Positions 1 to 10,444 of a stretch of DNA of 64,000 bases are shown piece by piece. How positions within the stretch are numbered: position 1 is the first letter of the stretch; each line of letters opens with the position of its first letter. The stretch spans positions 20,635 through 84,634 of the forward strand of contig JAKMGP010000029.1 in assembly GCA_022424905.1 (NCBI GenBank), written 5' to 3'. Position numbers and translations under genes: made by a program. The DNA comes from Akkermansiaceae bacterium. Its GTDB lineage: Bacteria > Verrucomicrobiota > Verrucomicrobiia > Verrucomicrobiales > Akkermansiaceae. The notes beneath the pieces were generated by a model. It searched no databases, was not told the origin of the DNA, and was given only the letters and a program-made list of their open reading frames with translations.

Positions 1-188
1 AAAGCATTCGAGTGATCCAGTTCACGATAATCCACTACCGATTTTGCCGGAGTAATTTTGCTTTCGGGGATCAACCCTGATTTACCGCTCGCCATCAGCT
101 GGCAAGCTCGAACAAAGGCTAAAATTGCGGAGTGCATGACTCCGTTTTCTTGCATTTTCTGGCGGATTTGATCGACAGGAGGGTTCAT
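1..188 (-). CDS. partial CDS (N-terminus only, runs off the left edge); possibly UTP--glucose-1-phosphate uridylyltransferase family
   Basis: Reverse-strand reading from ATG at 188 is open to the edge: MNPPVDQIRQKMQENGVMHSAILAFVRACQLMASGKSGLIPESKITPAKSVVDYRELDHSNA; resembles the N-terminus of UDPGP-family enzymes (GxSGLIPExxI). Family call is tentative. Confidence 0.45.
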   Translation of the reverse strand, partial: MNPPVDQIRQKMQENGVMHSAILAFVRACQLMASGKSGLIPESKITPAKSVVDYRELDHSNA

Positions 189-251
189 AAGCTTTTACGA
201 CCCCTTCTTCGCAAAAACACGAGGCTCGTAAAAGAAATTTTCCGTAAACTT

Positions 252-267
252 TGGCACAAATTCTGCT
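252..267 (+). promoter_or_regulatory. possible sigma-54 (-24/-12) promoter upstream of rpoN
   Basis: TGGCACAAATTCTGCT: GG and GC at the canonical sigma-54 spacing, -12 element CTGC instead of TTGC. Confidence 0.4.
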
Positions 268-313
268 TACACCTTTACAGGTTAGGGCTTCTAGGTAATT
301 CTTGAGCGTAGCC

Positions 314-1720
314 ATGGCAGAAGCCTCACTTCAACATTCGCTAAATCAGCAACAAAACTTTGCCCCACAAATGCGGCAGAGCCTGGAGATCCTGCAAGCT
401 AACACTCTTGAGTTAGGCCAGTTACTTCACCAGGCCATGGAGACCAACCCCGTCCTTGAAGACGTCACGGAGCACGAATCACTCGACGAAATCACAGACA
501 CAGAAACTGAGGACCCCGATAACTACGACGATTGGCAGGAAAGTTATGACGATGATATGCGTGAGCTCTCAATCATGGAACGCCGTAACCAAGGCATGGG
601 ACAGGACGCCATTGAAGCTCGCGAACACTTTTACAACTCGATCGTCTCCCCCCTGACTCTACAAGAGCATTTAACTGAGCAGATTCGAGAAAGTGGACTT
701 TCAGCAGAACACCAAGGAGACGCAAAAATCATTGTTGGAAATCTCACAGACCATGGCTATCTCGATTCATCTCTTCAAGATCTTGCAATCAACCTTCAAA
801 TTCCCCTCGAACGGCTTGAGGATGCTCTTGCCACTATCCAAAATTTTGACCCCGCAGGAGTTGGAGCTGCTGACCTGCGAGAATGCCTTCTTCTCCAGCT
901 TGATCACCTAGGCCTGGGAGCCGGACTTGAAGCAGAACTTGTTGATGAATACCTCGATGAAATTGCCCGCAACCATTTTCCCCAGCTGGCAAAAAAGCTT
1001 AATCTCCCTCTCGATACAATCATTGAAGCCATCAACCATATTCGCACACTTGATCCATCCCCCGGATCACGCTTTCAAAATAACGGAAACCCCTATGTTC
1101 AGCCCGACGTCGAAATCAAACCAGGAGAGTTCGGTAACTGGACACCAAGCCTAACCGGCAGCTACCTCCCACGACTCCGCATCAACGACGAATACAAGGA
1201 CCTCCTCTCGAGTTCAGGCGACGATCGCAAAACCCGAAACTACTTACGCAATCAGATCCGAGACGGTCGGGCCGTCATTCGCGCGATTGACCAGAGACAA
1301 GAAACAATACTCGCGATTGCGCGTGAGATCGTCGACCGGCAAAAACCCTTTCTAGAAAGGGGCACCCGCCACCTCAAGCCCATGACCATGAACGAGATCG
1401 CGGAGGTGATTGGCGTTCACCCCACGACCGTTTCGCGAGCGGTCGCCGGGAAGTATATTGACACTCCACACGGACTCATGGAGATGCGCAAATTTTTTGC
1501 AACGGGCTACCAAACGTCCGACGGTAAAGACGTCTCCAATGAAGGTGTTCGGGAAGCTTTACAAGAACTCATCACAAGCGAGGACAGCAGCAAGCCCCTT
1601 TCTGACTCTAAGCTCGAGAAGCTACTCAACGAGCAGGGAATTAAGGTCGCGCGCCGAACCGTCGCAAAGTATCGCGAACAACTCAGCATCTTACCCTCAC
1701 ACTTGCGCAAGAAATACTAG
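314..1720 (+). CDS. rpoN: RNA polymerase sigma-54 factor
   Basis: N-terminal Q-rich region (LNQQQNFAPQMRQSLEILQ), HTH, and C-terminal RpoN box variant ARRTVAKYREQL; start at internal ATG 314 preferred over TTG 302. Confidence 0.95.
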   Translation: MAEASLQHSLNQQQNFAPQMRQSLEILQANTLELGQLLHQAMETNPVLEDVTEHESLDEITDTETEDPDNYDDWQESYDDDMRELSIMERRNQGMGQDAIEAREHFYNSIVSPLTLQEHLTEQIRESGLSAEHQGDAKIIVGNLTDHGYLDSSLQDLAINLQIPLERLEDALATIQNFDPAGVGAADLRECLLLQLDHLGLGAGLEAELVDEYLDEIARNHFPQLAKKLNLPLDTIIEAINHIRTLDPSPGSRFQNNGNPYVQPDVEIKPGEFGNWTPSLTGSYLPRLRINDEYKDLLSSSGDDRKTRNYLRNQIRDGRAVIRAIDQRQETILAIAREIVDRQKPFLERGTRHLKPMTMNEIAEVIGVHPTTVSRAVAGKYIDTPHGLMEMRKFFATGYQTSDGKDVSNEGVREALQELITSEDSSKPLSDSKLEKLLNEQGIKVARRTVAKYREQLSILPSHLRKKY

Positions 1721-1751
1721 CGGTCCGAGCACGCCGCGCTAACCTTGTCAC

Positions 1752-2795
1752 ATGACAAGCGAAGAGATCAGCAAAGCCCTCGGTGAGGTGAAATACCCAG
1801 GATTTTCACGAGACATTATTTCATTTGGCCTCGTGAAAAACTGTGAAATAGAAAACGACACTGCGGTGGTAAAAATACAGATCCAGACACAGGATCCAAA
1901 AATACCCCAAAAAATCTTTGAAGACTGTCACACCATTCTCGACCCGCTCATGGGAGACCCCGCGAAAGTGCGCATTGAGATCGATGTTCAAAGCCCCACC
2001 TCTTCGGGAGAAGCTTCCACCGGTTCAAGTTCGCTACCAGGGGTCAAAAGAATTATCGCGGTCGGATCTGGCAAAGGCGGCGTTGGGAAATCCACCGTCT
2101 CAAGCAACTTAGCCATCGCCCTCTCAAAACAAGGACTCAAAGTCGGACTGTTAGATTGTGACCTTTATGGCCCGTCAGTCCCCTTAATGTTTGGAGTCCC
2201 CCATCATCAACCACAGGCCGACAGCGAGGATCGCATTATTCCAATTGAAGCTCATGGTCTAAAACTCATGTCGATGGGATTCCTTCTTAGCGATAACTCC
2301 CCCGTGATTGTTCGAGGCCCACTGGCTAACCGCTATACTCAGCAATTTCTACAGCAAGTCGCTTGGGGCGAGCTCGACATTCTCGTTCTAGATCTGCCGC
2401 CCGGGACAGGAGACATCCAACTCACCCTCGTTCAAACCGTCTCACTAGACGGCGCGATCATTGTCACAACTCCTCAAGAAGTAGCGATGATCGACGCCCG
2501 CAAGGCCGTCTCAATGTTCGCCAAGGTCAACGTCCCCATTTTGGGCATCATCGAAAACATGTCCTATTTCGAATGCGATCACGGCAAGCGCTACCACCTA
2601 TTCGGCGAGGGTGGAGCCCAACGTGAATGCGATCGGATTAAAGTCCCTCTCCTTGGCCAAATCCCCCTCGAACCGATCATTGGCAAACGGTGTGACGGGG
2701 GCGATCCAACCGCTCTCTTAAGCCCTTCTGAATCCAAGGCATCAGCAGCGTTCCATAATGTTGCACAGACTCTTCTTGATCACGTTTCCGCTTAG
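1752..2795 (+). CDS. Mrp/NBP35 family P-loop ATPase (Fe-S cluster carrier)
   Basis: N-terminal DUF59-like domain, GSGKGGVGKST Walker A, LDLPPGTGD, ENMSYFEC. Confidence 0.93.
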   Translation: MTSEEISKALGEVKYPGFSRDIISFGLVKNCEIENDTAVVKIQIQTQDPKIPQKIFEDCHTILDPLMGDPAKVRIEIDVQSPTSSGEASTGSSSLPGVKRIIAVGSGKGGVGKSTVSSNLAIALSKQGLKVGLLDCDLYGPSVPLMFGVPHHQPQADSEDRIIPIEAHGLKLMSMGFLLSDNSPVIVRGPLANRYTQQFLQQVAWGELDILVLDLPPGTGDIQLTLVQTVSLDGAIIVTTPQEVAMIDARKAVSMFAKVNVPILGIIENMSYFECDHGKRYHLFGEGGAQRECDRIKVPLLGQIPLEPIIGKRCDGGDPTALLSPSESKASAAFHNVAQTLLDHVSA

Positions 2796-2860
2796 AATCG
2801 AAAGAATGGTTTCTTTTATTGGCACACCTTAGCTTGTTCTGCTAAATCTTTCCCCATCTT

Positions 2861-3775
2861 ATGAAAAGACGTCAATTCACTCAAATGACTGGTGCCTCGA
2901 TTTTTGCCATGACTGGCTCATCAGCTTTGGCACAAAAAGCAGCCGCAAAGGGTGCTCCCTTCGCAGCAAAATTTGCACCCCACCCCGGACTCCTCTTCGG
3001 AGGAAAAGGCAAGAAACTCAGCTACGTCGATCAGCTCAAATTGGCCCATGATCTCGGCTTCCGTGCTTGGGAAGACAATGGACTAAAGGGCCAAAAGAAT
3101 GAAACGATTGAACAGATCGCCGAATTCATGCGGGATAAGAAAATGGATCTCGGAGTCTGCGTAATTACCGGCGGAGCCGGCGCTATGTTCAACAAGCCAA
3201 CTGACGAACAAAAAGAAAAGGTTAAAGCAGAACTCGAGCGTGGGATCGAAGTCGCTAAAATCACAGGGCAAACGAACATGACCATGATCCCTGGCGCTCG
3301 TGACAAATCAATGACCCGCGAGGAGCAAATTAAAGCTTCAGTAGACAACATGAAGCTCTGCTGTGACCTCGTTGAAGAACATGGAATCATCATGGCTCAA
3401 GAACCTCTTTCCCACAATGTCCGCGGTGGCGAGCCCCTCATTCGCTCATTTGCTGATGGCCACCTTCTGTGCAAGCTCGTGAACCGACCTTCTTGTAAAT
3501 TACTTGCGGATTTCTACCATGAAGGGCAAATCGGTAATGGCGATAAACTCGTGGCAAATGCCGAAGCAGTTTGGGACCAAGTGAGCTACATCCAATACGG
3601 CGCCTCACCAGGCCGAAAAGAGCCAGGCACAGGAAAACTCGACTACGTTGCAGTGACCAAGTTCCTCCGCAAAAAGGGCTTCACTGGAGTCATTGGCATG
3701 GAGCACGGCGCCAGCAAAAAAGGCCAAGAAGGTCTCGATGCTCTCATGGCTGCCTATCGTAAGATCGACGCTTAA
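2861..3775 (+). CDS. TIM-barrel sugar phosphate isomerase/epimerase (hydroxypyruvate isomerase-like), exported
   Basis: N-terminal signal MKRRQFTQMTGASIFAMTGSSALA; AP-endonuclease-2-like TIM-barrel motifs (DFYHEGQIGNG, GVIGMEHG). Confidence 0.75.
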   Translation: MKRRQFTQMTGASIFAMTGSSALAQKAAAKGAPFAAKFAPHPGLLFGGKGKKLSYVDQLKLAHDLGFRAWEDNGLKGQKNETIEQIAEFMRDKKMDLGVCVITGGAGAMFNKPTDEQKEKVKAELERGIEVAKITGQTNMTMIPGARDKSMTREEQIKASVDNMKLCCDLVEEHGIIMAQEPLSHNVRGGEPLIRSFADGHLLCKLVNRPSCKLLADFYHEGQIGNGDKLVANAEAVWDQVSYIQYGASPGRKEPGTGKLDYVAVTKFLRKKGFTGVIGMEHGASKKGQEGLDALMAAYRKIDA

Positions 3776-3796
3776 AAAGAAACCTTTCTAACCAAG

Positions 3797-3829
3797 AACC
3801 GCCTTAGTCTAAAGCTGAGGCGGTTTTTT
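3797..3829 (+). terminator. intrinsic terminator after TIM-barrel gene
   Basis: ACCGCCTTAG-TCTAAAG-CTGAGGCGGT 10-bp stem followed by a T run. Confidence 0.85.
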
Positions 3830-3846
3830 CATCCTCTCCCCGGATC

Positions 3847-4170
3847 CTATTCGAAAGGATACTTCTTTTGGTAAGCCTCAAGCTTTTCCTCGGCTTCCTT
3901 TTCACTTTTAGTAAGGACTTTCAATTCCTCCTCAAGGGCTGTAACTGCAGCTTTTGTTTCCTCAAGTTGCTTTTGGAGATCCTCAACTGACACCTCCAGC
4001 TTTTTCACTTTGATCTTGGCCATCTCAGCCCTCAACTTCTTAAGCTCATCTTCAAGAGATTTTAATGCTACCTTCTCTTCTTCGAGCTGCTTCATCTCGG
4101 GCGAATCCTTAACATCCTGACAAGCGACCATCGAGAGAAGGACCAAAACGAAAATGACGGCATTAGACAT
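3847..4170 (-). CDS. coiled-coil lipoprotein, unknown function
   Basis: Lipobox LLSMVACQD; heptad-rich E/K coiled coil. Confidence 0.7.
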   Translation of the reverse strand: MSNAVIFVLVLLSMVACQDVKDSPEMKQLEEEKVALKSLEDELKKLRAEMAKIKVKKLEVSVEDLQKQLEETKAAVTALEEELKVLTKSEKEAEEKLEAYQKKYPFE

Positions 4171-4233
4171 ACCTCAAAGAATGCCTAAGAGACTGATCAA
4201 GTCAAACTCAACCCACTCTTTCCTTCTGGCCAA

Positions 4234-4809
4234 TTGACAAGCCCGCCTTCCTTGCAAAACTCTCCCAGTATGACCTGGGACGAAAAATTTAACGAACTCT
4301 TTAACCGCTGCCTCTCCGCCTACCAAAAAGGCAATTCAGATTTCATGAGCTACTACACTCCAAATGATCATGAATTCCTTGCTAGTATTGGCTATAAACC
4401 CCGCGAACTCTTTGATTTTGTTGAGGACCACGCTGACGAGGGACTGCCTGCCAAATCGACAGCCCTTCTCGTAGCCGCGGTCCGGCGAGACTATTTTCTA
4501 GCCGTTCAAAGTGGCAAAACGAGCCCAAGAGTAATCTCCCGCGGTGATGTTCCATCTTTCAGTGAAACATTTGAAGGATTCGCTTACCTTCCACGTATCG
4601 TCGCCAAAGCCGAAGCAAAGTTGCGCGGCGAACTTGATCCCGACATGATGTTTGGTTGTGGTGGGGACCGAAAATTTCTCCGTGAAAATGGAGAAATCAA
4701 TCCCGCTGATTTTCTACGACACGTCTGGGCCGCGGCTGGCGACCTCTCGAAAGTTACTGAATTTGTGAAAAAACAAAACACTAGCCCCCCGGCCTCTGCA
4801 TCTTCTTAA
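4234..4809 (+). CDS. DUF5069-like protein
   Basis: WDEKFNELFNRCLSAYQKG ... FLASIGYKPRELFDFVED pattern typical of this family. Confidence 0.65.
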   Translation: MTSPPSLQNSPSMTWDEKFNELFNRCLSAYQKGNSDFMSYYTPNDHEFLASIGYKPRELFDFVEDHADEGLPAKSTALLVAAVRRDYFLAVQSGKTSPRVISRGDVPSFSETFEGFAYLPRIVAKAEAKLRGELDPDMMFGCGGDRKFLRENGEINPADFLRHVWAAAGDLSKVTEFVKKQNTSPPASASS

Positions 4810-5725
4810 GATCCTCCTCCTCGGATCTCAAGCGCGCGATCACTAAATGACCATCCGAGTTGAGATCATTCAATTTTTGAGCCTTGTCCCGATACATTTG
4901 GGAATACCCCAATGCTTTTTCTCTTCGTTTATTGCTACGTGCGAGGGAGTAATCACGTTGCCACTGAGATGATCGCGACTTGAGGTCTTGAATTTTCAGA
5001 AGTCGTAAATTCATAGAGTTCTCGATAGTTTGAACTTCGACTTGGATATCTTTCAAACGCTTCGCGATAGCCTTTTGAGCAGCTTCGCTCTTGCGATCGG
5101 CCAAACCTTCTTTCCACTCTTTGTAGCGCTCCTCTCTTACTTTTGCATTATCCCTCAATTGAGCCCGATGAGCTTCGGCTTCCTCCTCGCTCATTTGTAG
5201 CATTTCCCTGACCTTTTTCGGAATTTCGCTGATGGGAACTGATTGGGGGCCCGAGCTCTGGTAAATACGGATTTCAACCGGATTTACCGACAGGACCCTA
5301 ACCTCCTTATAACCTTCTCCCATGGTCGTTGAAAGATCGAGATTCTTCCCCACAACCTCTTTTCTGACCTTCGCACGATATTTCGCCTGATAGTCCTCAA
5401 ACCCCAATTCACTCTCTTCCAAGGATGCTCTAACTTCGTCAATCAATGACGTCACATTCTCCAAGGTCTTTGTGACATTGGAAATAGCTTCATTAATTTC
5501 TCCAGCCTTTTTAAGATCTTCTTCCGCCGCCTTCAGCTCAGCAAGCTTAGCCTTGGCTGTATCAATAAACTTCCTGGTCGATTTTTTATCGAACTCGACT
5601 CCTGCAAGGTTAGCTTTCACTTGCTCAAGATCCACCTTCTTCTCGTCTTCAAGACACCCAACAAAAAAGAAGCAAGATGCAAGCAAACCCAATGATCTGA
5701 TTAGGGAATGTAATTTAGAATTCAT
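4781..5725 (-). CDS. coiled-coil lipoprotein, unknown function
   Basis: Signal plus lipobox FFFVGCLED; long coiled coil; 3' end overlaps the convergent gene. Confidence 0.7.
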   Translation of the reverse strand: MNSKLHSLIRSLGLLASCFFFVGCLEDEKKVDLEQVKANLAGVEFDKKSTRKFIDTAKAKLAELKAAEEDLKKAGEINEAISNVTKTLENVTSLIDEVRASLEESELGFEDYQAKYRAKVRKEVVGKNLDLSTTMGEGYKEVRVLSVNPVEIRIYQSSGPQSVPISEIPKKVREMLQMSEEEAEAHRAQLRDNAKVREERYKEWKEGLADRKSEAAQKAIAKRLKDIQVEVQTIENSMNLRLLKIQDLKSRSSQWQRDYSLARSNKRREKALGYSQMYRDKAQKLNDLNSDGHLVIARLRSEEEDLKKMQRPGG

Positions 5726-5794
5726 GATTCTCCTAACTTAAGCAATAAACCCCACTGATCAAGAACCATCAGAAGATGATTTTTTTCCGATTTA

Positions 5795-6448
5795 ATGCAA
5801 AGAATCGACACTAGCGAATCAGCCTGCCAAACTCTGCGGATGCGCGACTATCAAGGAGAGGAAATTTTGGTTATCTCACGTCAACTCTTTGACGAATTGG
5901 GATGTTTTCAAGGAATCAAAACTGATGTCGCCGGATACCTTGAAGCCATTCTTGATCCAGCAAACAACTTCTTCATGGATCGTGGCAAAGCCGAAAATGA
6001 CCCTTCCTTCAAACAAATCATTCCTTACGCCTTATTCCACCACAACGGAAAATATCTCCATTACACTCGGGGGGAAAGCGGCGGAGAAAGCCGTCTCCAC
6101 GCCCAAGGGTCCGTTGGTGTCGGCGGCCATATTAACCCAGTCGACGAAAGAGCCGACCCACTTGGGAAGGCGACCTACCTAGCAGGTGTGGAGCGCGAAA
6201 TCGACGAGGAACTCAATATCACAGGTGGTCACAAAAACAGGATCGTCGGGCTCCTAAATGACGATAGCAATGACGTCGGCAAAGTTCACCTTGGGGTCGT
6301 CCATATCTTCGATCTCGAATCGGAAGACGTGACATCGGCGGAAGACGCCCTCGCCAACCTAGCTTTTCAGTCTTCTGAAGACCTCACAGGTAAGCTACAC
6401 GGCTCCCTCGAAACATGGTCACGATTTTGTGTCGACGAACTGATCTAG
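5795..6448 (+). CDS. NUDIX-like phosphohydrolase
   Basis: GVGGHINP ... [10 protein letters not shown] resembles a degenerate Nudix box. Confidence 0.65.
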   Translation: MQRIDTSESACQTLRMRDYQGEEILVISRQLFDELGCFQGIKTDVAGYLEAILDPANNFFMDRGKAENDPSFKQIIPYALFHHNGKYLHYTRGESGGESRLHAQGSVGVGGHINPVDERADPLGKATYLAGVEREIDEELNITGGHKNRIVGLLNDDSNDVGKVHLGVVHIFDLESEDVTSAEDALANLAFQSSEDLTGKLHGSLETWSRFCVDELI

Positions 6449-7431
6449 TCGACGCAGCAAGGACACTTTTGCACCCAATGATTTGGCGCAATTTCGACAA
6501 ATGGTAATTCTCGCCCTACACTTTCGGAGTATCGAGCATGGTTCACTCGGTGACCAAAGGCGCAACCTTTAGGGGGATCAATTGGACTAGGAACATCGCC
6601 GTCTAACACAACCCGCTCCCGCTCAGCTGTGGGGTCGGGAGTAGGAATAGCCGACAAGAGCGCTTTCGTGTAGGCATGCCGGGGATTGTTATAAATTTCA
6701 TCAGCAGGAGCCAACTCCACGATCTTACCAAGATACATGACCGCAATCCGATCGCTCATGTGTTTAACTACTGCCAAATCGTGGGCGATGAAAAGGTAGG
6801 ACATCTCGAAGTCCCGTTGCAGTTCGAGCAAGAGATTCATCACCTGAGACTGAACAGAAACATCAAGAGCTGAAACCGGTTCATCTAGAACGAGGAGATC
6901 CGGATTGAGCGCCAAGGCCCGAGCAATCCCAATCCGCTGCCGCTGACCGCCAGAAAACTCAAAGGGAAATTTGCCTGCTGCATTTTCAGGCAAGCCAACA
7001 CGATTCAAAAGTTCCGCCACCCTTTTCTGAATCGTTACGCGACCACCCATTTTTTGGATCACAAGAGGCTCAGCAACCAATTCGCCCACCGCCATCCGAG
7101 CATCAAGAGATTCTGCCGGATCTTGGAACACCATTTGAAAATCCTGGCGCAGCGGCCGGACCGCCCCCTGCCTCATGTGGGTAATATCGTGGCCCTTAAA
7201 AAAAACCTTCCCACTCGTGGGGCTTAAAAGACGCACCACTGATTTCCCTAAAGTAGATTTTCCACACCCCGATTCACCCACCAGACCCAAAGTTTCGCCA
7301 GAATGGATATCAAAACTCACTCCATCGACCGCTTTCACAGCACCAATTTGCCTCATCATCAATCCACCCCGAACCGGAAAATGCTGGCGAAGATTTTCTA
7401 CTTGAAGAAGTTTGGGGGCATCATCGTTCAT
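6445..7431 (-). CDS. oligopeptide/dipeptide ABC transporter ATP-binding protein (OppF/DppF type)
   Basis: [25 protein letters not shown], oligopeptide-type C-terminal extension. Confidence 0.93.
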   Translation of the reverse strand: MNDDAPKLLQVENLRQHFPVRGGLMMRQIGAVKAVDGVSFDIHSGETLGLVGESGCGKSTLGKSVVRLLSPTSGKVFFKGHDITHMRQGAVRPLRQDFQMVFQDPAESLDARMAVGELVAEPLVIQKMGGRVTIQKRVAELLNRVGLPENAAGKFPFEFSGGQRQRIGIARALALNPDLLVLDEPVSALDVSVQSQVMNLLLELQRDFEMSYLFIAHDLAVVKHMSDRIAVMYLGKIVELAPADEIYNNPRHAYTKALLSAIPTPDPTAERERVVLDGDVPSPIDPPKGCAFGHRVNHARYSESVGRELPFVEIAPNHWVQKCPCCVD

Positions 7432-8405
7432 ACCTTAAAACATTGGGGACAAGTTTCCACCCAGTGACCTGGCGTAATCTCACGGTAATCAGGACGTTGT
7501 CGGAGAATCGTAGTATCGTCACGTTCCATTCGCTGACAGAAACGACAACCAGAAACAAAATCCTGAATCGAGGCGACCTGCCCAGGGATCGTATTAAGAT
7601 GACTCTTTCGCTCGCTCTCGATTCGTGGAATCGAGCTAAGGAGCCCTTTTGTATAGGCGTGTTGCGGGTTAGCAAACAGTTCCACTACAGGAGCCCTCTC
7701 AACAATCCGCCCAGCATACATCACCACCACCTCATCACAGTTCTGGGCAATCACCCCAAGATCGTGAGTGATCATCAAAACAGCCATTCCAAGCTTCTGC
7801 TGCATGGATCCGATCAACTCTAAAATCTGAGCCTGCACAGTCACATCAAGAGCAGTTGTCGGTTCATCGGCAATCAAAAGATCAGGCTCACATGCCAAAG
7901 CTATAGCAATCATCACCCGTTGCCTCATTCCACCCGAAAGCTGATGTGGATAACTAGAAATCCGCTTCTCTGGTGCCGGAATTCCAACCGCATCAAGTAA
8001 CTGAACAGCCTTTTGCAACGCTTCTCGTGACGAGATTTTTTCGTGGATCTTCAGAATTTCTACCAACTGCTTACCAATTCGATGAACCGGATTTAAAGCA
8101 GCCATAGGTTCTTGGAAAATCACCCCAATCTCACCTCCACGTATTTTGCGCATCTGGGACCGATCCACTTTACGGAGGTCCTGCCCCTTAAAACTGATCT
8201 CACCTTCAAGGACATTTCCCGACGGTTTGGGAAGGAGGTCAATAATCGACATTGCAGTAACAGTCTTTCCGCAACCTGACTCACCGACCAAGCCAACCGT
8301 CTTTCCTGCCTCCACTGAGAACGAAACCCCATCAACTGCCCTAACCCAACCGGCGTCGGTATCAAAACTGGTGACCAGCCTATCTATTTCCAACAAGCTG
8401 CTCAT
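7428..8405 (-). CDS. oligopeptide/dipeptide ABC transporter ATP-binding protein (OppD/DppD type)
   Basis: [48 protein letters not shown]. Confidence 0.93.
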   Translation of the reverse strand: MSSLLEIDRLVTSFDTDAGWVRAVDGVSFSVEAGKTVGLVGESGCGKTVTAMSIIDLLPKPSGNVLEGEISFKGQDLRKVDRSQMRKIRGGEIGVIFQEPMAALNPVHRIGKQLVEILKIHEKISSREALQKAVQLLDAVGIPAPEKRISSYPHQLSGGMRQRVMIAIALACEPDLLIADEPTTALDVTVQAQILELIGSMQQKLGMAVLMITHDLGVIAQNCDEVVVMYAGRIVERAPVVELFANPQHAYTKGLLSSIPRIESERKSHLNTIPGQVASIQDFVSGCRFCQRMERDDTTILRQRPDYREITPGHWVETCPQCFKV

Positions 8406-10438
8406 TTCTTTCGATACATTTCCACCACGTTTTCAACCTCCGGGAAAGTTCTACCAGATCGAATGGCAGACCGCGTTTCCTCCTGCATCTCCTCATCGAT
8501 CCAGAAGCTGTAATGATCCCATGGATAAGCATTGATCGGCGGGCAAAACTTTACCGTTTCAGAATTTGGCCACCTCAGCCATCGCCAACAGGCCACCCGC
8601 TCATAATCCCGTTTCCAACCAGGAACAAAGACACAACGCTCGTAAACCTGTTGTTGAATTTTGTGAGCAAGATCTCGTTTTTCTCCATCCTCAGTGGCAC
8701 GTCGATACGCTTCAACCCACTTATCCATCTCTGGATCATTGTAGGCAAAGACATTATTAGTCTTTGGTTTAATATTCCCCTGCTCATCGTAGGCATTCCT
8801 TGAGTGGAAATACTCGTAAAATGAGAAGTAGGGAGGCTGCACAGCCCAAGCCACGGCGGTCAATTCGAACTTCTTATCCATGGCATCAGTGAAAACAAGA
8901 CTGGGGTCCTTACCATCGAGTATCAAATCAATCCCGGCCTTTTTAGCCTCATTCTTAAGAATCCCCATGATATCAGTGTATGCCTTAATCGAGTAATGGC
9001 TGAGTGTGAACTCAAGCCTCGTCCCGTCCGCTTTGCGGAGCACACCATCATTAGCCTCCTCAGTAAACCCAGCTTTGGCAAAATACTCACGCGCTTTGGC
9101 AGGATCAAACGGCCAGGGCTTCACGTTAGGATTCACAAAATCACCATACCCATCAACAAATCCCGGGAGACGAGAATAGTCTCCCCAAAATTGCACCTGG
9201 ATTACCTTATCATAATTCAACGCATGCGCTAAGCCGAGACGCACGTTAATATCCTTCAGCTTTTCGCGAGAGAGATTCATCTCGACTCCAAACTGAGCTC
9301 GAGGAAAATCATTATACCACCAGTGGCGCTCAATATGCCCGTCATAGACCTGTTGAATCTCCGATTTCTCATACCAAGACTTTGGACCAGAAACGGAAGA
9401 CATATCTAGAATCCCAGCCCTGAATAATTCAAATGCCTTGTTTGGATCTCTAACAATCCGCCACACAATCTTATCAGGATTGTAACGATAGCGGTAAAAC
9501 TTTTTATCGTTCCCCCACCAATCTTTCTTCCGGGTCAACGTCACTGAAACCCCCTTGTTGACATCACCCTCAGCTACGTAGTAAGGGCCTGTAATTGGTT
9601 GATGTCGCCAATTATAGCGATCCTCGTAATCAGGGCCAAATTCTTCGTAAAAATGAGGTGGAGCCGGGGGAAGGGCACCGATTGTATTATACATTCCCAA
9701 TTCACTTTTGGGACTCGGAAAAGTAATTGCGAAAGTATGTTCGTTGTAAATCGTAATTTGGGCAATCTCCTCACGAATATATTGTTTATAGTAGGGTGCC
9801 TTGGCGTAATCATGAGCCCGCAAATAAAGATTCACAGCATAGTCTCTTGCCTTAACAGCTTCGCCATCACTGTATGTTGCGTCCTGGTGCAGCTTGAAAT
9901 ACCAGGTCCTTTTATCTTCACTGTGCGCCCACTCCCGAGCCATCGCGGGAACAACAGAACCATTGAGGCGGTTCAACCTTACGATTCCCAGCTGCACATC
10001 ATCGTATAGCTCGCTTCTGAGACCACTGTTAGCGTTAGGCCCAAAAGGCCTCATGGTGGGTGGCGGGCTTGCGGTATAGTAGCGAAACACTCCGCCCTTT
10101 TTTGCAGCGGGATCCGAATCCTCCGGCTCATCCAACCCGTCCTTCCACAAAAGATCCCTTGGGAGATCTTCGATCTTCGAAAAATTAAAATAGTCACCTA
10201 AAGCCAGACGCCTTTCGTAACGCCCTATTGCTTCCTCCGCATCTTTCGCCTCAATTGAACCCGGCTCAGCTTCAGATAACTCCACCTTAGCTTCATCAAT
10301 CTTTCCTGCAGCCCAACGCCTAATATAGTCGTTATATGTGGGAACATATTCATCAAAACCCAATCCCCCTACATAGGGGACTTCGTCCTCACCGCAACCG
10401 ATCAGAAAAAATGAAATGAGAAGTAATAAACAGCGCAT
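8402..10438 (-). CDS. extracellular solute-binding protein family 5 (YejA/OppA-like lipoprotein)
   Basis: Lipobox FFLIGCGED; SBP_bac_5 motifs (WYFKLHQDATYSDGEAVKARDYA). Confidence 0.88.
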   Translation of the reverse strand: MRCLLLLISFFLIGCGEDEVPYVGGLGFDEYVPTYNDYIRRWAAGKIDEAKVELSEAEPGSIEAKDAEEAIGRYERRLALGDYFNFSKIEDLPRDLLWKDGLDEPEDSDPAAKKGGVFRYYTASPPPTMRPFGPNANSGLRSELYDDVQLGIVRLNRLNGSVVPAMAREWAHSEDKRTWYFKLHQDATYSDGEAVKARDYAVNLYLRAHDYAKAPYYKQYIREEIAQITIYNEHTFAITFPSPKSELGMYNTIGALPPAPPHFYEEFGPDYEDRYNWRHQPITGPYYVAEGDVNKGVSVTLTRKKDWWGNDKKFYRYRYNPDKIVWRIVRDPNKAFELFRAGILDMSSVSGPKSWYEKSEIQQVYDGHIERHWWYNDFPRAQFGVEMNLSREKLKDINVRLGLAHALNYDKVIQVQFWGDYSRLPGFVDGYGDFVNPNVKPWPFDPAKAREYFAKAGFTEEANDGVLRKADGTRLEFTLSHYSIKAYTDIMGILKNEAKKAGIDLILDGKDPSLVFTDAMDKKFELTAVAWAVQPPYFSFYEYFHSRNAYDEQGNIKPKTNNVFAYNDPEMDKWVEAYRRATEDGEKRDLAHKIQQQVYERCVFVPGWKRDYERVACWRWLRWPNSETVKFCPPINAYPWDHYSFWIDEEMQEETRSAIRSGRTFPEVENVVEMYRKK

Positions 10439-10444
10439 GATTCA

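Noticed and set aside
2820-2836. Sigma-54 promoter before the TIM-barrel gene
   Set aside because: TGGCACACCTTAGCTTG has the GC element one base too close to the GG element and lacks TTGC.
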